Positions 23,893 to 34,003 are shown, numbered from the stretch's first letter. The stretch is DNA of 64,000 nucleotides from Rhododendron vialii (GCF_030253575.1 NC_080562.1:31761852-31825851); one strand, 5' to 3'. Program-made: numbers and translations. Notes: a model not told the origin generated them from the sequence alone.

Positions 23893-26800
23893 ATGGCGGA
23901 AGAAGAGTTTAAGGAGACCTCGGAAGTTTCTTCATCTGCAGAGAAGAATACCGAGCATCCCAAGGTCACTTCGAGCAGTTATGGGCAAAGGAATACGGTT
24001 TCCAATGCTAAGTTCGAGGTGGAGAAATTTGACGGAACAAGTAACTTCGGCATGTGGCAATGCGAAGTTTTGGATGTTCTGTATCAACAGGAGTTGGATA
24101 TTACGTTAGAGGAGAGGCCGAACGACATTTCAGACAAGGATTGGATAAAGCTTAATCGCCAAGCTTGTGGCACCATCAGACTTTGTCTTACGAAGGATCA
24201 GAAATACTTCGTGATGAAGGAAACGTTAGCTAAAGAGCTATGGGAGAAATTGGAAAACAAGTACATGACGAAGAGTATTGAGAATCGGTTGTATCTCAAG
24301 AAGAAGCTCTACGGGTTCCAGTACGTGCAAGGTACGACTATGAACCAACACTTGAACAATTTCAATAAGATTTTGGCTGATTTGCAAAATCTAGACGTTT
24401 CCATAGAAGATGAGGATAAAGCTTTACTGTTGTTAAATTCATTGCCTGATACTTATGATCATTTGACTACTACTTTATTGTACGGTAAAGAAGAAATCAA
24501 GTTTAATGACGTTTCAAATGCTTTGATGAATAACGAGGTACGGAAGAGGGATCAGCAAGCTCACCGTGACCCGTCCGCATCAGCTTTGACAACAAGAGGC
24601 AGAACCGACACTAGGAGGACTGGTGGTGGAGGGCGAAGGAGGTCTCGCTCAAAATCAAGGGGGAAGTCTGTAGAGAGAAGATTGGGGAAAGACGAGTGTG
24701 CCCTTTGTCGTCAAAAGGGGCACTGGAAGAAAGATTGTCCGAACAAACAACTAGCTGCAAATGTTGCAGAGGAGACAGAGGATGATCTAGAGTCAGCACT
24801 ATTAGTTTCATCATCACCTGGCCATTCAGATGAGTGGATACTAGATTCGGGATGTTCCTACCACATGTGTCCCAACAGGGACTGGTTCTCGAGTTTTCAA
24901 GATCTCGATGGAGGAGTTGTTTTGCTAGGCGATAACACCGCTTGCAAAGTCCAAGGGATAGGTTCAATCCGTTTGAAGTTGCATGATGGGACGTTTAGGG
25001 TGCTAACAGACGTTCGGTATGTTCCGGACTTGAAGAAGAATCTCATTTCGCTTGGAGCCTTTGATGTGAAAGGATACAAGATTACGATGATGGGTGGAGT
25101 GCTAAAGATAGTTCGAGGGGCGCTCATTGTCTTGAAAGGTAGCCGAAAAGGAAACTTGTATTTCCTAGACGGTTGCACAGTCACAGGGAGAGTGGCCGTT
25201 ACTACTAGCTCAGACGAAGACGATGCATCCAAGCTATGGCACATGCGTTTAGGGCATGCTGGCGAGAAGGCCTTACAGGGTTTAGTAAGGCAAGGCTTGT
25301 TGAAAGGGGCCAAGACAGGGAAAGTTGGCTTCTGTGAGCATTGTATATTGGGCAAACAAACTCGAGTCAAGTTTGGCACTGGAGTTCACCGCACAGAGGG
25401 GATTCTTGACTATGTTCATTCAGATGTTTGGGGGCCGACCAAAAATGTAACTTTGGGAGGCAAACGATGGTTCGTGACATTTATTGATGATTTCTCCAGA
25501 CGTGTCTGGGTTTATACCATGAGGCACAAGTATGAGGTCCTTCCAATCTTCCTTCAGTGGAAGAAAATGATGGAGACGCAGACAGGAAGGAAAATCAAGA
25601 AGCTGAGGTCAGATAACGGTGGCGAGTACAAGTCAGATCCTTTTCTCCAAGTCTGTCGGGAGGAGGGGATAGTCAGACACTTCACAGTTGCGGGGACGCC
25701 GCAGCAGAATGGAGTAGCAGAGCGCATGAATCGTACTTTGGTGGAGAAAGTTCGGTGCATGTTGTCAAATGCCGGGCTTAGCAAGGCGTTCTGGGGTGAG
25801 GCTCTCAAATATGCCTCCCATCTTGTCAACCGTTTACCGTCAGCAGCAATCGGAGGGAAAACTCCGATGGAGGTATGGTTTGAGAAACCAGTTACAGATT
25901 ATGATTCATTACATGTTTGGGGTTGTTCTGCTTACTATCATGTAACTGAGTCCAAGTTAGATCCACGAGCCAAGAAAGCTGTTTTCTTGGGTTTCACTTC
26001 AGGTGTTAAGGGATACAGGCTCTGGTGTCCCGAGTCCAGGAAGGTGATTCTAAGTAGGGATGTTACTTTCGACGAATCTGCTATGTTACAGCAGGTTCCT
26101 TCCAAGGAGAATGTGGAGCCGAATGCCCAGCAGCAGGTGGAGCATTCAGAACAGGTGGAGGTTGAGACTCCCCTTGTTCCAGCCAAGACTGTTCAGACAG
26201 TCAGCCGTCCTGAGGATCAACCCGTTGATCAGGATGTCATTATTGAAGAGGAGGCTTCATTACAGGAAATACCACAGCAGCCAGAATCCATTGCAACTAG
26301 CAGACCGAGGCGGGAAATCCGGAAACCTGCTCGATATGCTGATACAGTAGCTTATGCACTTCCAGTGACAGACGATGATGTCCCCTCCACTTACCGGGAG
26401 GCAGTGCAGTGTACAGATAGTAACAAGTGGAAAGAGGCAATGGATGAGGAGATGGGTTCACTCTCCAAGAATCAGACATGGGATTTGGTTCAACTTCCCA
26501 AGGGCAAGAAATCTATTGGCTGCAAGTGGGTTTATGCGAAGAAGGAAGGTACAGGATCTGAGAAAGTCAGGTTCAAAGCAAGATTGGTAGCCAAGGGTTA
26601 CGCACAGACAGAGGGGATCGACTACAACGAGGTGTTCTCCCCTGTCGTCAAACATTCGTCGATCAGGATCTTGCTTGCATTGGTAGCACAGTTTGACCTT
26701 GAGTTAGCCCAACTCGATGTCAAGACCGCTTTTCTACACGGAGATCTGGATGAGGAGATCTATATGGCTCAACCAGATGGTTACAGAATTGCAGGAAAGG

Positions 26801-27960
26801 AGAATTGGGCTTGTAAACTGAAGAAGTCGCTATACGGGTTGAAACAGTCGCCGAGACAGTGGTACAAGCGCTTCGATCGGTTTATGATGGAGCAGGGGTA
26901 CACAAGAAGTCACTTTGACCATTGTGTTTACTTCTGCAAACTCCCGGATGGATCATTTGTCTATTTGCTCTTATATGTAGATGACATGCTGATTGCATGT
27001 AAGAGCAAGGTGGAGATTGACAGACTGAAGGCTCAACTCAGTAAGGAGTTTGACATGAAGGATCTCGGGGAGGCAAAGAAAATACTCGGCATGGAAATTC
27101 AGCGGGACAAGGCGAAAGGCACAGTTTGTTTGACTCAGACGCAGTATCTGAAGCGAGTGTTGCAGAGATTTGGGATTGACAGGAAAGCCAAACCTGTCAG
27201 TACACCTTTGGCCGCTCATTTTAAACTTAGTGCATCGATGTCGCCGCAGAAGGAAGACGAACGGAAGCAAATGGCTCAGGTTCCTTATGCCAATGCTGTG
27301 GGAGCTTTGATGTATGCTATGGTTTGTACGAGGCCGGACATTTCACATGCAGTTAGCATGGTCAGTCGATACATGCACAATCCAGGGAAAGAGCACTGGC
27401 AGGCTGTGAAATGGATTCTACGGTATTTTCAGGGTACTGTGGATGTTGGATTGAAGTACGAGAGAAACAGAAAACTTGGTCAGCATTTGGTTGGTTACGT
27501 GGATTCCGATTATGCTGGTGACCTAGATAAGCGACGGTCGACTACAGGGTATGTGTTTACACTTGCTGGAGGGCCAATCAGTTGGAGGTCAACGTTACAG
27601 TCAACGGTGGCTTTGTCTACTACAGAGGCAGAGTATATGGCAGTGACAGAGGCTTTCAAGGAAGCTATTTGGGTACATGGTTTGATTGAGGACTTGGGAA
27701 TTGTTCAAGAAAACGTGGAGGTTTTTTGTGACAGTCAGAGTGCCATCTGTTTGGCGAAAAACCAGGTTCACCATTCCCGCACCAAGCATATCGATGTTCG
27801 GTTTCATTTCATCAGGGAGATTGTAGAGGAAGGGGATGTTCTTCTTCAGAAGATTCCGACTGCAGATAACCCTGCGGATATGCTCACCAAAGTGGTTGCA
27901 GGGATCAAGTTCCAACATTGCTTGGACTTGATCAACATCTCTCGAGCAGTGCGCGCCTAA
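23893..27960 (+). CDS. copia gag-pol polyprotein
   Basis: This is a 1,355-codon uninterrupted frame. Gag of the UBN2 type fills about residues 40-220. A CCHC zinc knuckle CALCRQKGHWKKDC starts at Cys269. The aspartic protease site DSG is at 318-320. Integrase follows with HLGH-like zinc residues (MRLGHAG) and the DDE core (HSDVWGP, RSDNGGEY, NGVAERMNRT). Reverse transcriptase has LDVKTAFLHGDL and the YVDDM active site near residue 1029. RNase H begins near 1200 (VDSDYAGDLDKRRSTTGY) and the frame ends after HIDVRFHFIRE. The order protease-integrase-RT-RNase H defines Ty1/copia. All catalytic residues I can check are present and there is no stop or frameshift. The many antisense frames over it are shadows. 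Confidence 0.97.
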   Translation: MAEEEFKETSEVSSSAEKNTEHPKVTSSSYGQRNTVSNAKFEVEKFDGTSNFGMWQCEVLDVLYQQELDITLEERPNDISDKDWIKLNRQACGTIRLCLTKDQKYFVMKETLAKELWEKLENKYMTKSIENRLYLKKKLYGFQYVQGTTMNQHLNNFNKILADLQNLDVSIEDEDKALLLLNSLPDTYDHLTTTLLYGKEEIKFNDVSNALMNNEVRKRDQQAHRDPSASALTTRGRTDTRRTGGGGRRRSRSKSRGKSVERRLGKDECALCRQKGHWKKDCPNKQLAANVAEETEDDLESALLVSSSPGHSDEWILDSGCSYHMCPNRDWFSSFQDLDGGVVLLGDNTACKVQGIGSIRLKLHDGTFRVLTDVRYVPDLKKNLISLGAFDVKGYKITMMGGVLKIVRGALIVLKGSRKGNLYFLDGCTVTGRVAVTTSSDEDDASKLWHMRLGHAGEKALQGLVRQGLLKGAKTGKVGFCEHCILGKQTRVKFGTGVHRTEGILDYVHSDVWGPTKNVTLGGKRWFVTFIDDFSRRVWVYTMRHKYEVLPIFLQWKKMMETQTGRKIKKLRSDNGGEYKSDPFLQVCREEGIVRHFTVAGTPQQNGVAERMNRTLVEKVRCMLSNAGLSKAFWGEALKYASHLVNRLPSAAIGGKTPMEVWFEKPVTDYDSLHVWGCSAYYHVTESKLDPRAKKAVFLGFTSGVKGYRLWCPESRKVILSRDVTFDESAMLQQVPSKENVEPNAQQQVEHSEQVEVETPLVPAKTVQTVSRPEDQPVDQDVIIEEEASLQEIPQQPESIATSRPRREIRKPARYADTVAYALPVTDDDVPSTYREAVQCTDSNKWKEAMDEEMGSLSKNQTWDLVQLPKGKKSIGCKWVYAKKEGTGSEKVRFKARLVAKGYAQTEGIDYNEVFSPVVKHSSIRILLALVAQFDLELAQLDVKTAFLHGDLDEEIYMAQPDGYRIAGKENWACKLKKSLYGLKQSPRQWYKRFDRFMMEQGYTRSHFDHCVYFCKLPDGSFVYLLLYVDDMLIACKSKVEIDRLKAQLSKEFDMKDLGEAKKILGMEIQRDKAKGTVCLTQTQYLKRVLQRFGIDRKAKPVSTPLAAHFKLSASMSPQKEDERKQMAQVPYANAVGALMYAMVCTRPDISHAVSMVSRYMHNPGKEHWQAVKWILRYFQGTVDVGLKYERNRKLGQHLVGYVDSDYAGDLDKRRSTTGYVFTLAGGPISWRSTLQSTVALSTTEAEYMAVTEAFKEAIWVHGLIEDLGIVQENVEVFCDSQSAICLAKNQVHHSRTKHIDVRFHFIREIVEEGDVLLQKIPTADNPADMLTKVVAGIKFQHCLDLINISRAVRA

Positions 27961-27996
27961 GGGCGCAGAGGGCAGTGTTGATTCAATGATTGTCGC

Positions 27997-28008
27997 CAAG
28001 GTGGAGAT
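27997..28008 (+). other. copia polypurine tract
   Basis: CAAGGTGGAGAT lies immediately before the 3' LTR, the standard plus-strand priming site of plant copia elements. Confidence 0.85.
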
Positions 28009-28405
28009 TGTTGACTTTTGTGGCTCCAACCCATGCCTGCATTTGCTCAGCAGACAAGGAGCCTCCCAAATCTTTGACTGATATCCTCCAGTATCCTTCA
28101 GCCTCCTTTGTGGAAAATGAAGGGAGACTACCGTGGCAAATGAACAGAGTCTCATCTGGCTATAAATGGAGACCTTTGGTTCAGAGTGTTGTATCAGAAA
28201 TCAGAGAGAAGAGAGTGATACACGAGTAGATTGTGAGGCAATACTGTGTGAGTCTGAGTGATTGTTGTAATCCTCCTCCAGTAAATATAGTGAATCCGCT
28301 GCCCCTCCGTGGATGTACCCGATTATTGGGGAACCACGTAAATCCTTGTGTTTCTCTGTGTTGTGTGTTTGTGTTTGCTTGGTTTGACTCTGGTTTAGCA
28401 CTACA
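28009..28405 (+). repeat. copia 3' LTR
   Basis: Same 397 bp as the 5' LTR, with one difference seen by eye. Confidence 0.93.
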
Positions 28406-28689
28406 GTGGTATCACACAAGACTCGGTTTGATTTTTTGAAAAATCAGTTTGTATCTCCACTGTTTCATTCTGTTTTGTATTTGTATCTTGTTTTGATTAT
28501 GTAATTGTTACAATATCAATGAAATTGTTCTCTGGAATTATGTGTTATGCCGAAATTTTCCCAACATTTCCTAGTATTAATTGTATGAGATCTGGATTCA
28601 ACAGGCTGGCTTAGGTGGGTTGTCTTTTGATGAGGGCCAGTTTTCTGTCTTTGGGTATGTCCTGACTCCCTTAGCAATAGCCGATCTAT

Positions 28690-29470
28690 GCATCCTTTTA
28701 CCTATTTCCTTTTGAAATCTAACTGCATTTTATAAAACTTCCTATGCCAATGTGTAGATACACTAACTGTTAGACGAGAAATTCTTCCTGAGATTAAAAC
28801 CAGGGATCTTATTCGATCCGCAAAGCTAGTGGAGGGTCAAGATCGTCTGGTATTCCTAGTTGAGAGTTAATATGCTGTCTTTCTGGACCGGAATGCTCTC
28901 CCGTTCTTTTGAATTTGTTGTCAACTTCTCATATTCATCCTAGTTTTCTGTGCAGGCTTTGCCGTGAAGTTCCTGATAGTAGATTGCTAAGGGAAATGAT
29001 TTTGCCACACCATTTTTTGATAATGTCACACCTTGCAAGTGTATTTTTTGGTCTTCATGTGGAAGTATGCCTGTAACTGATATTTTTGCCCCTTTGATAA
29101 CCATGGGAAATGTTGCCAGCTTATAGCTTTTACATCCCTTTGAAATTTGCGCAAGCATCTGATGTAAACTGTTCTTTGATTTTTGGACATCCAATGTAGC
29201 TAACTTCATTCTTCTTTCTGTTTTTTAATTTTACTAAAGTCTTGTTCATCAGCTAGAATTTTTAGCCAATCCACACAAAAAAGGTTCAAGCCCTGTGAAC
29301 ATTGTTGCAAATTTACATACCCCGAATTGTGTTTCCTGTTTATGTCTAATTGAATTTCTGCTGAGCTCAATTACAAAAATGAATTGGAAAACCAATCTAA
29401 GCCGTTGACATATTACAAAGCCGGCTTGGCATTGGCCGGAAATTCTGCCACCGCTAAGTGGGATGTCTAA
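28690..29470 (+). repeat. inverted duplication, copy A (CYP37-like 3' end and flank)
   Basis: From upstream of the last CYP37-like exon to about 600 bp beyond its stop, the sequence matches the minus strand of 46806-47290. Shared phrases include CTGTCTTTCTGGAC, CTGATATTTTTGCCCCTTTG and GAATTGTGTTTCCTGTTTAT. Copy A holds about 200 bp (28910-29070) that copy B lacks. Confidence 0.8.
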
Positions 29471-30359
29471 AAGAATACCCATTGTGGTGTTAGGGCCTAT
29501 GGAGAGCAGAGAATCACTAAGCTTCTTTGACTTGAAAACCCCCAACATAAATGTATTCGACTAATAAGATATATTGTTGAGTATAGTACAGAATGCTCAC
29601 TTGGGCATTCTAACTGATAGGAAATTGTTTTGTAAAAACAAAATGATATTTGGTTCAAGCTGCTTGTTGCCTAAATTTATGAATTAAGCAGGTGAAAACA
29701 AATGTTCCATATGTCAAAGATTTACGTAAATGTGAACATCCCTAGGTGAAGTTTGAATTATTATGTTGACAGTTACTCAATGTTGATGGTTGTTGCAGCA
29801 ATAGAACTTAAATGACAAGGCAAAGAGGAGCGTAAATGTCACCATCTAATCTTGGAAAAAGCACAATATGTGAGAAGTTCTTTGGTCTGATAAATAGTGA
29901 AATGCAAGCAGGCATTTTTTACAATTGCTAGAGGAGAGGAAAAAACGAGAAAGGGGAGATGATTATAAAAGGGTAAAAGTTAACCATCATCCCAATTGGA
30001 AGCAATTGCAGCAGCCAATTCACACACATTTCCAACATGCTGGTTAGCCTACAGTTGCATATAAATTTACCAACATTGTGCCTGTTCGATGTATGGGACA
30101 AACAAAAAATCATAGTGGTGATTTTTCTGGTCCTGTATTGAACGGGTTCAACGCTAATTGATAGAAAAATATTTTAATATTTTTTCTGCCCCAGTCACAG
30201 TAGCGTGTTTCCATTTTATGCATGGGAAACTACTACAACACGAACAGCCTATTGCGAGGAAAAATTGTGAGAAAATAAGATAAATTCAATAATTAAAAAG
30301 CGTAATATTTATTTATCTTTGCCATCTAATAAAACTTACCTTCCCACTTCCCCTTAAAA
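29471..30359. other. intergenic, no gene recognised
   Basis: AT-rich, with no supportable exon. A phrase at about 30120-30200 (AACGGGTTCAACGCTAATTGAT) has a diverged direct copy near 33625. Confidence 0.5.
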
Positions 30360-30360
30360 A

Positions 30361-30440
30361 TCTCTCTCTCTCTACCCTCCCCATGTCTCTCTCCCACATC
30401 TCTCTCTTTCTTTCCCCACCCTCCCCACGTCTCTCTCCCA

Positions 30441-30492
<52 letters not shown>
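30361..30492. repeat. (TC)n microsatellite with CCCCACGTCTCTC minisatellite
   Basis: A phrase ending CCCACATCTCTCTC is repeated, then a TC run extends to 30492. Confidence 0.85.
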
Positions 30493-30495
<3 letters not shown>

Positions 30496-31428
30496 ATTAA
30501 AAAATCAAAAGTCTAGAAAATTAGGATTGGGAGTTTGGAGGCTAGGGAGGCACACACATATTTGCTTATAGTATAGTATAGTATAGATAGATAGATTGTA
30601 CCCTATTACCCTTTGTTGGCATTCAGAATGTGATTGCTAATACAACAATGCTACAACTACAAACAAATACACAAATACTTACACACACCCACACTCACAC
30701 CCACAATGGGGTAGGCTCCATACACATAATTTGGTGTTTGAAAATTATCATTGCTTTTAGATAGTATATTACGATATTGGAGTTTGAAAAAGGCCAAAAA
30801 AAAAAAGAAAAAAAAAAGGAGAGTATTAGTCTGAAAAATAGAGGTGGCATTATGCATGGATTTTAACATGTGGCGAAGTATAGGCCAAGTAACATTGAGA
30901 CAAATATCAAGAGGTGGCACTTGTATGAGCTAATACATGGCACGTACATAATCTTCCTAGGATGACTAGTATGTACCTAGTACTGTTATATTTGTAATGA
31001 GACCAAATGATAAAAGTTATGAGTGAGATATTCTTATTCTGTGGTGAGAAAGAGCCGAGCTGAGAAAATTATGGAGGGAAAGAGATTTGGACAGATCCGA
31101 TGGTGGGTCAAATGGTGTCCGACTGCGATTAAAATTTGTGGTACCGGGTAGTGTGCAATACTTTTATTGCTAAATCTCTTTGCAAATGGTGTTCTTTTAA
31201 TTCTCTTGTATTTGTACTCCTTGATATCTAAGCTTTTATTGATTTGATTATGGTCATTTTTTGTATCGTGACATAGAAAATGTTTGGTTGAAAGCTATGA
31301 AACAGATTGGTATATACATGTGCAAGTCCACTGGGTCAAAGAAGTATGAGAAATGTATGAATGATTGCCCTACGAGGAGTCCAGAATGTTTATGGGTCCC
31401 AAGTGGCTATACAAAGTTTTGACTTGGG
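30493..31428. other. intergenic, no gene recognised
   Basis: GTATA and GATA micro-repeats at about 30566-30595. The stretch at 30650-30712 (ACACAAATACTTACACAC, then CACAATGGGG) recurs inverted near 32130-32170, on the other side of the TRIM. Confidence 0.45.
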
Positions 31429-31433
31429 TGGTG

Positions 31434-31787
31434 TGTTGGGATTTGTCCCACATTGGTTAATTATCTCCTCCAAAACTAGTATATAAGCCTGGGCGGCCTC
31501 TCCACTCTTTGCCAATTGGTTTGGAGTTGGATGCTTTAACATGGTATCAGAGCAAGAGTTTCGGAGGTTTTTCCCCTTTGTCTGTGCCATAGTTGCACTT
31601 TCTTTCATTGTGATCCGTGTGTTCCGGATCCTTTGTTTACCTCTCCACGTGCGAATCGGGGGTCGCACGTGCGGGGGAGTGTTGGGATTTGTCCCACATT
31701 GGTTAATTATCTCCTCCAAAACTAGTATATAAGCCTGGGCGGCCTCTCCACTCTTTGCCAATTGGTTTGGAGTTGGATGTTTTAACA
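31434..31787 (+). mobile_element. TRIM retrotransposon, copy 2, intact structure
   Basis: The 108-bp LTRs (31434-31541, 31680-31787) start TGTTGGGATTTG and end TTTAACA. They differ at one site near the 3' end. The TGGTATCAGAGC primer site is at 31542-31553 and a GTGCGGGGGAG polypurine tract precedes the second LTR. The target duplication TGGTG is perfect (31429-31433, 31788-31792). It has no coding capacity, so any mobility depends on proteins from another element. It shares LTR ends and internal layout with the copy at 21011 but looks much younger. Confidence 0.95.
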
Positions 31788-31792
31788 TGGTG

Positions 31793-32290
31793 CTTGACAT
31801 GTTGCCGAAATAAGCCGGGTATGAGGCTATAAAGGGAAAACGTTTCAGAATGATCATACTTGATTTGTTATATATCCTCGTTTATTCATGAGCATATTCT
31901 CATTGCTAGCCATGTTTATTGTCCTCGTATTGTATATACTACCGGGCGTTTTATATTTTTCAAGTGCAGAGCAAGTTAGTGGGGATCCAAATTGGAGTAT
32001 TGGAAGTTTTAGTTATAGAGATTATTTTGGAGGATTTTAGCGCCCATCATGTCGATTAATTTATTCGGAGAGTTGTAATTATTGGAGACATATTTGTTTT
32101 GAGGAATGTAAAAAATCGGGTTGTCACACCCACCCCCATTGTGAATGTGTGCAAGTATTTGTGTGTTTATTAGTAGTCTAATACTTATTGTTGCTAATAT
32201 GTGCAAGTGTCTGCATGTGGAAGCGTATTGAAAAAATTATTGGTGTCCTTGGAATACTGCTACGTGGTACCCTAAAACCCTTCTTCACCA
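31793..32290. other. intergenic, no gene recognised
   Basis: AT-rich. It holds the inverted partner of the 30650 phrase and nothing else I can name. Confidence 0.45.
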
Positions 32291-32291
32291 T

Positions 32292-32445
32292 AGATCTATG
32301 TGGAGTCTAATACAAAGTAAATCAAACCCGGCATGCTTCAGTGGTGGGGAAGAGTGACGGTACACCACAGATCTATGTGGAGTCTAATACAAAGTAAATC
32401 AAACCCGGCATGCTTCAGTGGTGGGGAAGAGTGACGGTACACCAC
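32292..32445. repeat. perfect 77-bp tandem duplication
   Basis: Two adjacent copies, each from AGATCTATGTGGAGTC to GACGGTACACCAC, appear identical, so the duplication is recent. Confidence 0.92.
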
Positions 32446-32514
32446 GTAGTAGTGATGTCTGGCTCCAAGACAATTGGATATAAGCAAACTGCAGCCATAT
32501 ATGGGATAGGGAAA

Positions 32515-32571
32515 ACAGGTTTGCCGACACTGTTAAATTAAGTTACAGGTTTGCCGACACTGTTAAATATA
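32515..32571. repeat. 30-bp tandem duplication
   Basis: ACAGGTTTGCCGACACTG followed by TTAAAT occurs at 32515 and again at 32545. Confidence 0.85.
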
Positions 32572-32686
32572 CATACATATAACACATCATTTTCATTATT
32601 TTATCGGATCGGGTTGGGCCAAGTTTGATTTTAACAGATGTTTCTAAGCCCATCCCATTAACTAAACGGGCATAACAACTCAAAAA

Positions 32687-32906
32687 TATAAATGAACAAA
32701 TGATCGAAACAATAAAGAAAATGGCACAAACCGAATTTGCCTGAGTGGAAAATGAAGAAAACAAAATCAATGGTGGAAGAGAGACAATGCAAAAAGATAT
32801 ATAAATGAACAACCAAACAATAAAGAAAATGGCACAAACCGAATTTACCAAAAGTGAAAAACGAAGAAAAGAAAACAAAATCAATGGTGGAAGAGAGCAC
32901 AATCCT
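32687..32906. repeat. ~113-bp tandem duplication
   Basis: A phrase with AATGGCACAAACCGAATTT and AAAATCAATGGTGGAAGAGAG occurs twice with small indels. It accounts for the repetitive peptide in the minus-strand frames here, which I do not call as genes. Confidence 0.75.
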
Positions 32907-33059
32907 AAAAGTGAAGGAGAAATAAGAAAGCATGATTTATCCTTTATTAAATTTAGAAACAAAGACAGTTGAAGGAATTGGAGGGAAGTAACTTGTCCCT
33001 CTCTCCTCCCACGTCCCTCTCTTCCTCTCACACCCTCTCCCCTCCCACGTGTAAATTGC

Positions 33060-34000
33060 TACTCACCCCCCGGCCCCACCTCCCTTTTCCCGGATTACCC
33101 CCCCCCCCCCGCCCCTCTCTCTCTTTCTATAGTTTGCTTCTTTTCTTCTTCTTTTTTCTTTTTCTTTTCCAGTTTTTTTTCATTTTATTTCGTTTTATTT
33201 CTTTCCTGTTTGAATTTTTCTCTCTTTAATAATAGGTTCAAATCTAATTCTAGGCTTTGTAAAGTAATTGAGTTAAAAAAAGTGTTTCAATTGATCATGT
33301 TTATCCGACTGTTTTATTTTTCTTTTTTTTGTCCTTTATAGATTAAAAAATATAGTTACGAAAATTAGTGTTTCAATTTTCAATCCGTTTGAACAAGTGT
33401 AAAGATGTTATTTTTCTGATCATTTCATACTAAATGGTCGTAATAAATTTTTGGCTCCAAGACCTTTCAATGAACACCCTAAGAGAGTCCTAAAACTAAA
33501 TAATGAGTCTTAGGGTTCTCGTTGAAAGTCCGTAAAGCAAAAAATTCATGAAGGCTTTGAAATTCTACAAAATCAGAATTGGGAGTTTGGAGGCTTTAAC
33601 AAAGACAAGTGAAGGAATTCGGCTCTGTATATCGAACGGACACAACGCTAGTTGATAAAAAAGATAGTTTAATAGTTTTTCGATTCTGTATTTAATGCAC
33701 GTTACTATTGGTATCATTCTATACGTTAAAAGACGTGTAGTGGAAAATAAATTTCAAGTTCTACGTCACGGTACCCCAAAAGCATAGGAAATAGCTAGTG
33801 CAAAAAGTTAATGAGGGAGAAACTTGTTCTACCGAGACGAAAATAACCTTTTAATTTTCTCTTCTCTCTCCTCCATTTACTTAGCCGTTTCACCTCCAAC
33901 GATTTCTCTAAAACAAAAATAAAAAATCCTTGTCAGTACTCTGCTTTAAAGCTGGAAGAGAAGAAAAAAGGACGGATAAAGGGGAATCCTGAATGCCGAG
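33060..34000. other. low-complexity C/T tract and intergenic DNA
   Basis: C-rich then T-rich low complexity to about 33235, then AT-rich sequence. The phrase near 33575-33600 (ATTGGGAGTTTGGAGGCT) repeats one at 30525, and the phrase at 33630 repeats one at 30130. Confidence 0.5.
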
Positions 34001-34003
34001 CTG

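Larger units (their letters stand above)
22598..28405 (+). mobile_element. full-length Ty1/copia retrotransposon, young
   Basis: The 397-bp LTRs (22598-22994, 28009-28405) start TGTTGAC and end CTACA. By eye they differ at a single site (GGGTC versus GAGTC near 22738/28149). A perfect GTGGT target duplication flanks the element (22593-22597, 28406-28410). The tRNA-iMet primer site, an 880-bp leader, one uninterrupted gag-pol frame and a polypurine tract follow in order. Everything needed for movement appears to be present. It lies inside the older solo LTR in the same orientation. The Tork/TNT1-like lineage is inferred from the gag and pol style. Confidence 0.95.
22114..28566 (+). mobile_element. 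solo LTR (about 640 bp) interrupted by a copia element
   Basis: With the inner element removed, the segment starts TGTTGGAAATTT and ends ATTTTCCCAACA, matching inverted TGTTGG/CCAACA ends. The 5-bp target duplication TTTCC is perfect on both sides (22109-22113 and 28567-28571). Inside, CCCTATAAAAGGAGG (about 22361-22376) looks like an LTR promoter. No primer site or coding sequence follows, so this is a solo LTR left by recombination. Confidence 0.8.
21568..28870 (+). pseudogene. CYP37-like chloroplast cyclophilin relic, split by nested LTR elements
   Basis: Four exon-like blocks read as the C-terminal part of a CYP37/CYP38-type thylakoid cyclophilin. Block A is about 21568-21727 (VDGAYNGVKLSCINQTILSD, then PLEIMPSGQFE), with GT donor. 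Block B is 21821-21943 (DGELPVLPLFVYGAVAMAHG), acceptor AG and donor GTAAGT. Block C is about 28605-28653 (AGLGGLSFDEGQFSVFG). Block D is 28758-28870 (EILPEIKT, RSAKLVEGQDRLV), with a stop. Block D has a 1-bp insertion near its start that shifts the frame. No 5' exons are visible, so the relic is also truncated. The intron between B and C has swollen to about 6.7 kb by LTR insertion. Family assignment rests on remembered similarity to CYP37/CYP38; the fold is clear, the exact paralogue less so. Confidence 0.7.

Noticed and set aside
24611-27270. Antisense frames over the copia polyprotein
   Set aside because: They are shadows of a clearly coding plus-strand frame and lack family motifs.
22114-28566. 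Outer LTR and inner copia as one element with long LTRs
   Set aside because: Each has its own TG...CA ends and its own target duplication (TTTCC and GTGGT), so they are separate nested insertions.
31434-31787. Cassandra-type TRIM carrying a 5S rRNA sequence
   Set aside because: The LTRs contain no 5S box A/C promoter sequence; only the general TRIM layout is shared.
32543-33031. 162-codon Leu/Phe/Ser-rich minus-strand frame as a membrane protein
   Set aside because: It spans a ~113-bp tandem duplication and low-complexity tract, and the hydrophobic repeats follow from the DNA repeat.
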